Source of the DNA: an uncultured Eubacteriales bacterium
GTDB taxonomy: Bacteria > Bacillota > Clostridia > Oscillospirales > UBA644
Direction: 5' to 3'
Assembly (NCBI GenBank): GCA_934486965.1
Contig: CAKSQP010000109.1
Span: 1-5,066, forward strand
Length of the DNA: 5,066 nucleotides
The notes beneath the pieces are model-generated. The model did not search any database, was not told the DNA's origin, and saw nothing but the letters and a program-made list of their open reading frames with translations. The translations under genes and the position numbers were made by a program. This document shows, one piece after another, positions 1-5,066 of this stretch. Positions within the stretch are counted from its first letter, which is position 1; every line of letters starts with the position of its first letter.

Positions 1-1
1 G

Positions 2-1822
2 GATAAAGGGCTCGAACCGCTCGCTCTGCTTATTTTCGGACAGGATAAAAACACCGTCGGAATTGAAAAAACAGCCGAAGAATATATAAATGAGGAAAAA
101 GGCGTTCTTTCAGCCGACGAAGCTCTTGCGGGAGCAATGGATATAATCGCCGAAACAGTCTCGGATAACGCCGAAATAAGAAAAGACCTGCGCGCGTTCT
201 TTATGAAAGACGGACTTATTTCGTCGACTGCCGCAAAGGAAGACGAAGATTCGGTCTACCGCCTTTATTATGAGTTCGAAAGACCCGTTTCGAAACTTGT
301 CGGACATCAGATCTTGGCTCTCAACCGCGGCGAAAGAGAAGAATTTCTGAAAGTTTCGCTTTCGGTCGACCGCGAAAAGGCTCTCGGAATTATTTCAAAA
401 CATATCCTCGGCGACGAATGTGAGGCGACGAAATATGTTGTTGCCGCCGCAGAAGACGCCTACGACAGACTTATTTTTCCGTCTCTTGAAAGAGAAACGA
501 GAAACACCCTTACCGAAACTGCCGACGAGGGGGCAATAAAAACCTTTGCTCTCAACTTAAAGCCTTTGCTTTTGCAGCCGCCCGTCAAAGGCAACGTCAC
601 GCTCGGCTTTGACCCCGCATACAGAACGGGCTGTAAACTCGCAGTCGTCGACGGTACGGGAAAGGTTCTTGCAACGTCCGTTATCTATCCCACGCCGCCG
701 CATAACAAAATCGAAGAGTCGAAAGCGACCCTCAAAAAACTTATTGAAAAATACAATATAACGAATATCGCGATAGGCAACGGAACGGCGTCCCGCGAAA
801 GCGAAAACTTCATTTCGGAATTACTGCGTGAAATTCCCCAAAAGGTTACATATATGGTCGTTTCGGAAGCGGGCGCGTCTGTCTATTCCGCCTCTCCCTT
901 GGGAGCCGCCGAATTCCCCGATTTCGACGTTTCGCTCCGTTCCGCTGTGTCGATAGCAAGAAGACTTCAGGACCCTCTTGCCGAACTTGTCAAAATCGAC
1001 CCGAAAGCGATAGGCGTAGGACAGTATCAGCACGATATGCCGCAAAAACGCCTCGGCGAAGCCCTTGACGGCGTAGTCGAAGACTGCGTAAACTCGGTAG
1101 GCGCAGACCTCAATACTGCGTCCCCGTCTCTTCTTTCGAGAGTTTCGGGACTTAACGGAACTATAGCGAAAAACATCGTTGCATACCGCGACGAAAACGG
1201 CGCGTTTACTACCCGCCGCCAACTTCTCAAAGTCTCAAAACTCGGACCCAAGGCATTCGAGCAGAGCGCGGGATTTTTAAGAGTTCCCGAAAGCAAAAAC
1301 GTGCTTGACAATACCTCCGTCCACCCCGAAAGTTACAAGGCGGCGGAAAAACTTCTCGAAATCTGCGGATATACGCTTCCGGACGTCTCGGCAGGCAAAA
1401 TCTCCGACCTCGAAAGCAGGGTTTCAAAAGCGGGCAAAAAGACCGTCGCCGAACAGTGCGGAGTCGGTGTGCCGACGCTTGACGACCTCGTAAAAGAACT
1501 TATGAAACCCGGAAGAGACCCCCGAGACGAACTGCCGCCTCCCTTAATGCGGGCTGCCGCAATGGAAATTTCCGACCTCGTTCCCGGTACCGTCGTTATG
1601 GGAACAGTAAGAAACGTCGTCGATTTCGGAGCGTTTGTCGATATCGGCGTTCATCAGGACGGACTTGTCCATATTTCCCGTATCTGCAATAAATTCATAA
1701 AACACCCGTCGGAAGTCCTTTCGGTCGGCGACGTTGTAAAAGTCGTCGTTCTGGAAGCCGACGCCGCAAAGAAAAGAATTTCACTTTCTATAAAAGATGT
1801 TCCGTCGGAGGCAGGAAAATGA
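2..1822 (+). CDS. tex: Tex family S1 RNA-binding protein, 5'-truncated by window edge
   Basis: The frame is open from base 2 to the TGA at 1820-1822, giving 606 visible residues. Tex proteins run about 720-770, so roughly 110-120 N-terminal residues lie off the left edge. The ATG at 137 is internal: upstream codons already read as Tex (KGLEPLALLIFGQ, then EALAGAMDIIAE across the ATG). Visible order: the helical N-terminal part; a YqgF/RuvC-like domain at about 590-960, opening with LGFDPAYRTGCKLAVVD; a helix-hairpin-helix region at about 1050-1320 (GQYQHDMPQKRLGEALDGVV, then LLSRVSGLNGTIAKNIVAYR); and an S1 domain at about 1574-1800 (GTVRNVVDFGAFVDIGVHQD, GLVHIS). The family binds nucleic acid through S1 and has been linked to transcription and RNA metabolism; it is cytoplasmic. 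The RuvC-like domain is thought to be catalytically inactive in studied members. The product ends just after S1. It overlaps ade by 4 bases, so it heads or continues an operon. Family assignment is very secure; the exact cellular role is not known from sequence. Confidence 0.96.
   Translation, partial: DKGLEPLALLIFGQDKNTVGIEKTAEEYINEEKGVLSADEALAGAMDIIAETVSDNAEIRKDLRAFFMKDGLISSTAAKEDEDSVYRLYYEFERPVSKLVGHQILALNRGEREEFLKVSLSVDREKALGIISKHILGDECEATKYVVAAAEDAYDRLIFPSLERETRNTLTETADEGAIKTFALNLKPLLLQPPVKGNVTLGFDPAYRTGCKLAVVDGTGKVLATSVIYPTPPHNKIEESKATLKKLIEKYNITNIAIGNGTASRESENFISELLREIPQKVTYMVVSEAGASVYSASPLGAAEFPDFDVSLRSAVSIARRLQDPLAELVKIDPKAIGVGQYQHDMPQKRLGEALDGVVEDCVNSVGADLNTASPSLLSRVSGLNGTIAKNIVAYRDENGAFTTRRQLLKVSKLGPKAFEQSAGFLRVPESKNVLDNTSVHPESYKAAEKLLEICGYTLPDVSAGKISDLESRVSKAGKKTVAEQCGVGVPTLDDLVKELMKPGRDPRDELPPPLMRAAAMEISDLVPGTVVMGTVRNVVDFGAFVDIGVHQDGLVHISRICNKFIKHPSEVLSVGDVVKVVVLEADAAKKRISLSIKDVPSEAGK
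1807..1811 (+). promoter_or_regulatory. Ribosome binding site of ade, inside the end of tex
   Basis: GGAGG lies 7 bases before the ATG at 1819 and within the last codons of tex. It decides the ade start: the next in-frame ATG, at 1837, has no comparable site at the right distance. With the ATGA overlap, it suggests that ribosomes finishing tex can reinitiate on ade. Confidence 0.85.
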
Positions 1823-3549
1823 TTGAAAACGAGACAATGAAAGAAAGGGTCGCAAGAAAACTTCCCGGCAAAGAAAAGGCGATAGCCGTCGCCGCAGGCA
1901 GGGAAAAAGCCGACCTTGTCTTAAAAAACGCTTCTTTTGTAAACGTATTTTCAAATGAAATGCAGACTGCGGATATCGCTATCTCGGGCGGTCTTATCGT
2001 CGGAATAGGCGAGTATGACGGCAAAACCGAATACGACGTTTCGGGTAAAATCGTTTCTCCCGGCTTTATCGACGCGCATATCCACCTCGAAAGCGCCATC
2101 GTTTCGCCGACGGAATTCGCAAAAGCGACCGTCCCCCACGGAACGACGACCGTAATCTGCGACCCTCACGAAATTGCAAACGTTATGGGAACCGACGGTA
2201 TCGACTATATGCTCGAGGCGACCGAAGATCTTCCTGTTGACGTGCATTTCATGCTTCCGTCCTGCGTTCCCGCAACTCACGAAGACGAAAGCGGAGCGGT
2301 GCTTACTTACGAAGACCTCGACCCGTATTTCGATAATTTCAGAGTTCTCGGTCTTGCCGAAATGATGAATTTCGTCGGTGTCGTCGCTGGAGACACAGCG
2401 ACCGTTTCGAAAATTCTCACGTCGCAGGGGCATCACAAAAAAATCGACGGACACGCGCCCGACCTTACAGGTAAAGACCTCAACGCATATATTGCCGCAG
2501 GCGTTTATTCCGACCACGAGTGCCATAATATCGAAAACGCGCTCGAAAAACTCCGTCTCGGTCAGTTTATAATGATAAGAGAGGGAACAGCCGCGAAGAA
2601 TCTCACTGCTCTTATGCCGCTACTCAACGGAAAATATGCGTCCCGCTGTATGTTCTGTACCGACGATAAACACCCGAACGACCTTCTTTGCGACGGTCAT
2701 ATCGACAGTATCGTAAGAAAAGCCGTCAGAATGGGAGCCGATCCGATAGTCGCCCTGAAAGTCGCGACCCATAACGCCGCAAGATACTTCCTCATGAACA
2801 ATAAGGGCGCGATAGCCCCCGGTTATCTTGCCGACATAATCGTTATGGATAACCTTACCGATTTCAACGTCGAGACCGTTTTCAAAAAAGGAAAACTCGT
2901 TTACGACAAAGGCGGCGTAAAACCGTTTTCGTCTCCGAAAATAGATAAAGAACTTCTTGAAAAAGCCGAAAATTCGTTCTGTCTGCCGAAAGTCTCGGCA
3001 AAAGATTTCAAAAACGAAAAACCGCTCGGACTTATCGGACTTGTCAAAGGCGAAATATATTCCGAAAACCTCGGAAAAGCCGAAAAGATCGATGTCGGAA
3101 ACGATATTCTGAAGATAGCCGTTGTCGAACGTCATAAAAACACGGGACATATCGGAGTCGGCTTTATAAAGGGTTACGGTCTTAAAAGGGGAGCGGTCGC
3201 CACTTCCGTCGCTCACGATTCCCATAATATAATAGTTGTCGGAGCGGACGAAAACGCAATGGCAAAGGCGGTTTCCGTTTTGGTTGAACAAAAAGGCGGA
3301 ATAGTCGTTTACGACGGTGAAAAAACCGTTGCGGCGCTGCCTTTCGAAATTGCGGGGCTTATGACCGACAGACCGCTTGTAGATGTAAACGAAGACCTTG
3401 AAAACGCGAAAAAAGAGGCGAAAAAACTCGGCGTTTCGGCGGATATCGACCCGTTTATGACTCTTTCGTTTATGTCGCTTCCCGTTATTCCGTCTCTGAG
3501 AATAACGACCAAAGGTGTATTTGATGTTTCCGAATGGAAATATATATAA
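1819..3549 (+). CDS. ade: Adenine deaminase (adenine to hypoxanthine, purine salvage)
   Basis: A complete 576-residue protein, matching the roughly 577-588 residues of the bacterial Ade/AdeC family in the amidohydrolase superfamily. The enzyme hydrolyses adenine to hypoxanthine and ammonia in the cytoplasm and needs divalent metal (Mn or Fe in studied members). Visible motifs: the metal-binding DAHIHLES (His87, His89); HGTTTVICDPHE (107-118); GLAEMMNF with Glu181; GHAPDL (His212); SDHEC (His233); REGTAAKNL (254-262); and FCTDDKHPNDLL with Asp282/Asp283. Next come the conserved amidohydrolase tail THNAARYF and KGAIAPGYLADIIVMD (about 317-344). The family's C-terminal domain follows: KIAVVERHKNTGHIGVGFI, VAHDSHNIIVVG, PFEIAGLM and FMTLSFMSLPVIPSLRITTKG. 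No key motif is missing. The start at 1819 is supported by GGAGG 7 bases upstream. The gene overlaps tex by 4 bases, and 13 bases separate it from the next gene, so it is probably expressed from an upstream promoter. No purine riboswitch is possible immediately before it, because that DNA codes for Tex. D-aminoacylase or dihydroorotase relatives are ruled out by the Ade-specific C-terminal domain. Confidence 0.97.
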   Translation: MIENETMKERVARKLPGKEKAIAVAAGREKADLVLKNASFVNVFSNEMQTADIAISGGLIVGIGEYDGKTEYDVSGKIVSPGFIDAHIHLESAIVSPTEFAKATVPHGTTTVICDPHEIANVMGTDGIDYMLEATEDLPVDVHFMLPSCVPATHEDESGAVLTYEDLDPYFDNFRVLGLAEMMNFVGVVAGDTATVSKILTSQGHHKKIDGHAPDLTGKDLNAYIAAGVYSDHECHNIENALEKLRLGQFIMIREGTAAKNLTALMPLLNGKYASRCMFCTDDKHPNDLLCDGHIDSIVRKAVRMGADPIVALKVATHNAARYFLMNNKGAIAPGYLADIIVMDNLTDFNVETVFKKGKLVYDKGGVKPFSSPKIDKELLEKAENSFCLPKVSAKDFKNEKPLGLIGLVKGEIYSENLGKAEKIDVGNDILKIAVVERHKNTGHIGVGFIKGYGLKRGAVATSVAHDSHNIIVVGADENAMAKAVSVLVEQKGGIVVYDGEKTVAALPFEIAGLMTDRPLVDVNEDLENAKKEAKKLGVSADIDPFMTLSFMSLPVIPSLRITTKGVFDVSEWKYI

Positions 3550-3555
3550 GGAGGA
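3548..3555 (+). promoter_or_regulatory. Strong ribosome binding site for the zinc-ribbon protein; fixes its start
   Basis: AAGGAGGA overlaps the ade stop codon (TAA, 3547-3549) and sits 7 bases before the ATG at 3563. The frame stays open upstream to an ATG at 3515. That earlier ATG lies inside ade, has no good ribosome binding site, and would add 16 residues ahead of the conserved MFCKNCG zinc-ribbon start. The site therefore favours 3563. Confidence 0.9.
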
Positions 3556-3562
3556 AAATAAT

Positions 3563-4417
3563 ATGTTTTGTAAAAACTGCGGAGCACCCGTCGACGACGG
3601 CGCAAAGTTCTGCAAAAACTGCGGTTCTCAGGTGACCGAAGAAGTGAAAGCCGAAGAACCCGTGACCGAAGAAGTCAAGGTCGAACCTGCGGCGGTCATC
3701 GTTTCCGAACCCGTTTCTTCGAACCCCGTAAAGGCGAAACTCGAAGAAATTCTTTCGGGACAGATGTTTTTGATTCTTGCCGTGCTTCTTTCCGTATCGG
3801 CGGTCTTTTCCCTTGCGGCAGGCTCTTTTAACGTTATAACGATTCTGTTCGTTATATTCACATGGCTTGCTTTCGCCGCGGCAAAGAAAAACGATCTTCA
3901 TACGTCTCACATAAGAAATGTAAGCGGAACGTTCTGTGCCGTCAAAGTTATTATGTGGGTCCTGGTGGGTTGTTTCGGCGTCCTTGCGATAGCGGTCCTT
4001 GCGCTCGGTTCCTATTTCGGAGCAAATCTCGCCTCGATTCTGAACCAATATTCCGGATCGTCTCTCAATATCTCTTCATGGGCTTACGGAGGCGCCGCCG
4101 TATCCGTTATAATATTTGTCGCACTTCTTGTCGCTGTGGCTGTCATTATCGTAATGAATATCGGCTATATTACGATACATAAATTCTTTAAGTCCCTTTA
4201 TCAGAGCCTTGATTCGGGCGTTGCGACCCTCGAAAAGGCGAAAGCGGCTTCGGGCTGGTGTCTTGCTCTCGGAATAATTTCCGGAATAGGCGCTCTCGGA
4301 TCTCTCGGCGTAAGCGCTTCGTCTTTCGTATCGTTTATCGCTTCGGGATCTGTTGCCGCGGTATGGATACTTCTTTATGTAATGATAAAGAAATTCGCAG
4401 TTGCCGAAGACAAATAA
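3563..4417 (+). CDS. Zinc-ribbon domain multi-pass membrane protein, function unknown
   Basis: A 284-residue protein that I do not recognise as a named family. Residues 1-21 form a classic short zinc ribbon, MFCKNCGAPVDDGAKFCKNC, with four cysteines in two CxxC pairs (Cys3, Cys6, Cys17, Cys20). A charged, Glu/Val/Pro-rich linker follows (about 22-60), containing a short direct repeat. The rest is strongly hydrophobic, with likely membrane segments near 68-88, 90-107, 126-150, 176-200, 232-252 and 254-276. There is no signal peptide. Six segments would place both ends, including the zinc ribbon and the basic-then-acidic tail KKFAVAEDK, in the cytoplasm; this topology is inference. Such zinc-ribbon fusions to poorly conserved membrane domains are common in Firmicutes, and most have no assigned role. 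It starts 13 bases after ade with a strong ribosome binding site, so it is probably the last gene of the tex-ade operon. Co-transcription does not by itself tie it to purine metabolism. The coding call is secure; the function is open. Confidence 0.9.
   Translation: MFCKNCGAPVDDGAKFCKNCGSQVTEEVKAEEPVTEEVKVEPAAVIVSEPVSSNPVKAKLEEILSGQMFLILAVLLSVSAVFSLAAGSFNVITILFVIFTWLAFAAAKKNDLHTSHIRNVSGTFCAVKVIMWVLVGCFGVLAIAVLALGSYFGANLASILNQYSGSSLNISSWAYGGAAVSVIIFVALLVAVAVIIVMNIGYITIHKFFKSLYQSLDSGVATLEKAKAASGWCLALGIISGIGALGSLGVSASSFVSFIASGSVAAVWILLYVMIKKFAVAEDK
3632..3688 (+). repeat. Two-copy in-frame direct repeat in the linker of the zinc-ribbon protein
   Basis: A 30-base unit encoding VTEEVKAEEP (3632-3661) is followed directly by a 27-base unit encoding VTEEVKVEP (3662-3688). 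The first 14 bases of each unit are identical; later codons have drifted. It lengthens the acidic linker between the zinc ribbon and the first membrane segment. It is probably an old small tandem duplication. Confidence 0.7.
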
Positions 4418-4432
4418 AACTTCAAAAACATA

Positions 4433-4464
4433 AAGAACCGCGATGATTTTTCATCGCGGTTCTT
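4433..4464. terminator. Shared hairpin terminator between convergent operon and spoVT
   Basis: A perfect 14-bp inverted repeat, AAGAACCGCGATGA at 4433-4446 and its complement at 4451-4464, with a TTTT loop. It lies 15 bases after the stop of the zinc-ribbon gene. Read on the minus strand the stem is followed by TATGTTTTTGAA, a fair T-rich tract. Read on the plus strand it is followed by AACTTTCC, a poor one. The hairpin therefore looks like a better intrinsic terminator for spoVT than for the tex-ade operon, though it probably serves both. The last two bases of the right arm (4463-4464) belong to the spoVT stop codon. Confidence 0.85.
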
Positions 4465-5014
4465 AACTTTCCATAAGTCTTGCCAGAAGATGCGCGGTCA
4501 TTGCGACGAGTTTTTCTTCGGTTTTCCCGTGTTCCGCGCCCCTGTCGTCGATAAGCAGAACGACCGACCCGATAATATCGCCGTCGACGTTTATCGGACA
4601 TACCGTCCCCGCGTAAAGGTCCGTGTCTCTTTCCGCTGCGGCAATTATTCCTATACGCGGCGAACCTATGCGGTAAAGATACGGTGTCCTTCCCTCCATA
4701 ACGCTTTCAAGTTCCCTCGATATCTTTTTGTCGCAGAGTTCTCTTTTGTATTCTCCCGCCGCTGCGACGACCGAGTCCCTGTCTGTTATTGCGGCGGTTA
4801 TTCCCGTGGCTTTGTGTACCGCGTCGCAATATATCTGCGCGTCCTCCGACATCTCTCCGACAGGCGAGTATTTTTTGAAAATGACCTCTCCGTCTTTATC
4901 AGTGTATATCTCAAGAGACGCGCCCTCCTTGAGGTGCATCGTCCGCCGTATCTCTTTGGGAATAACGACTCTGCCGAGATCGTCTATTCTCCTTACAATT
5001 CCGGTTGCTTTCAT
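4463..5014 (-). CDS. spoVT: Stage V sporulation protein T, AbrB-type transcription regulator
   Basis: A complete 183-residue protein, close to the 178 of Bacillus subtilis SpoVT. Residues 1-50 are an AbrB-like swapped-hairpin DNA-binding domain, starting MKATGIVRRIDDLGRVVIPK and continuing through EIRRT and a GEVIFKKYSP strand. This stretch is almost unchanged from the B. subtilis protein as I recall it. Residues about 55-181 form the GAF-like domain (ITDRDSVVAAAG near 76-87, PINVDGDIIGSVVLLIDD near 140-157). AbrB itself is about 95 residues and lacks this domain, which favours SpoVT over AbrB or Abh. In B. subtilis, SpoVT is a tetrameric regulator that tunes sigma-G-dependent forespore genes and spore coat and germination properties; its presence implies a spore-forming host or a recent descendant of one. 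The start is fixed by the family-conserved N-terminus and by AAGGGAGA 6 bases before the ATG. The gene converges on the tex-ade operon and has its own transcription signals. Confidence 0.96.
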   Translation of the reverse strand: MKATGIVRRIDDLGRVVIPKEIRRTMHLKEGASLEIYTDKDGEVIFKKYSPVGEMSEDAQIYCDAVHKATGITAAITDRDSVVAAAGEYKRELCDKKISRELESVMEGRTPYLYRIGSPRIGIIAAAERDTDLYAGTVCPINVDGDIIGSVVLLIDDRGAEHGKTEEKLVAMTAHLLARLMES

Positions 5015-5020
5015 TTTAAG

Positions 5021-5028
5021 TCTCCCTT
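5021..5028 (-). promoter_or_regulatory. Ribosome binding site of spoVT
   Basis: On the minus strand AAGGGAGA ends 6 bases before the spoVT ATG at 5014. It is a good but not perfect match to the anti-Shine-Dalgarno complement and confirms the start given by protein conservation. Confidence 0.8.
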
Positions 5029-5035
5029 TTTTCTT

Positions 5036-5063
5036 TTATATGGATTTATTATTTTCAGAATTC
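5036..5063 (-). promoter_or_regulatory. Candidate sigma-G-like promoter for spoVT
   Basis: On the minus strand GAATT (5059-5063) and CATATAA (5036-5042) are separated by 16 bases. They resemble the sigma-G pattern as I recall it (about GHATR, 17-18 bases, CATWHTA), with one mismatch in each box and a spacer slightly short. No good TTGACA lies upstream of the alternative TATAAA (5035-5040). The implied start near 5029 would leave a leader of about 15 bases carrying the ribosome binding site. SpoVT is sigma-G-controlled in B. subtilis, which makes the site plausible. The region is AT-rich and cut by the window edge, so chance matches are easy. Confidence 0.3.
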
Positions 5064-5066
5064 CGA

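Noticed and set aside
137..139. ATG at 137 as the start of the Tex gene
   Set aside because: The frame is open to the left edge, and its upstream codons (2-136) match the Tex N-terminal region, so this ATG encodes an internal methionine of a truncated gene.
1951..2526. A 191-codon open frame on the minus strand inside ade
   Set aside because: It is a shadow of ade produced by the same codon bias. The metal-binding and catalytic motifs of ade run through this stretch on the plus strand, so that strand is the coding one.
3515..3517. ATG at 3515 as the start of the zinc-ribbon protein
   Set aside because: It lies within ade, has no suitable ribosome binding site, and would put 16 odd residues before the conserved MFCKNCG start. 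The ATG at 3563 has an ideal site 7 bases upstream.
3521..3548. TTGATG, 16 bases, TATATA before the zinc-ribbon gene, resembling a housekeeping promoter
   Set aside because: Transcription would start near 3555, after or within the AAGGAGGA at 3548-3555, so the transcript would lose its ribosome binding site. The AT-rich run is better explained as the end of ade plus the translation signal.
2620..3615. A 331-codon open frame on the minus strand across the end of ade and the start of the next gene
   Set aside because: It lies opposite two convincingly coding genes, and its product is a Phe/Arg/Asn-rich string with no recognisable motif. It arises because the real genes seldom use the sense codons (TTA, CTA, TCA) that would put stops in that frame. 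I saw no ribosome binding site supporting it.
3485..4048. A 187-codon open frame on the minus strand over the zinc-ribbon gene
   Set aside because: It has a biased Arg/Phe/Lys composition with no domain. The plus strand carries the CxxC pairs and membrane segments behind a strong ribosome binding site.

Overview
The window holds four protein-coding genes, tightly packed and all readable without frameshifts. It looks like a chromosomal segment of an endospore-forming Firmicute, most likely a Clostridia-type gut or anaerobic lineage. The evidence is a near-textbook SpoVT (a regulator of forespore genes), a Firmicute-type adenine deaminase, strong AAGGAGGA-type ribosome binding sites and base composition in the middle range. 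I cannot name a genus from this sequence.

Layout. Positions 2-1822 (+) are the C-terminal roughly five-sixths of Tex, an S1-domain RNA-binding protein; its N-terminus lies beyond the left edge. It overlaps by 4 bases (ATGA) with a complete adenine deaminase gene, ade (1819-3549, +). This is followed after 13 bases by a 284-residue protein with an N-terminal zinc ribbon and a multi-pass membrane domain (3563-4417, +), whose function I do not recognise. The three genes read as one operon. A perfect 14-bp hairpin (4433-4464) separates them from spoVT on the opposite strand (4463-5014, -). The spoVT stop codon lies partly inside this hairpin. A spoVT ribosome binding site and a weak, sigma-G-like candidate promoter occupy the right-hand end of the window.

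How the genes relate. Tex (RNA or transcription-linked housekeeping) and Ade (adenine to hypoxanthine plus ammonia, purine salvage) are probably translationally coupled by their overlap rather than linked by a shared pathway. The zinc-ribbon membrane protein is probably co-transcribed with them. SpoVT is a separate, convergent transcription unit expected to act late in sporulation.

There are no RNA genes, mobile elements, CRISPR arrays or long non-coding stretches. The largest gene-free gaps are 45 bases (4418-4462) and the 52 bases at the right edge (5015-5066). I found no strong sign of an undescribed system. The points most worth a second look are the uncharacterised zinc-ribbon membrane protein, the hairpin overlapping the spoVT stop codon, and the possible forespore promoter.
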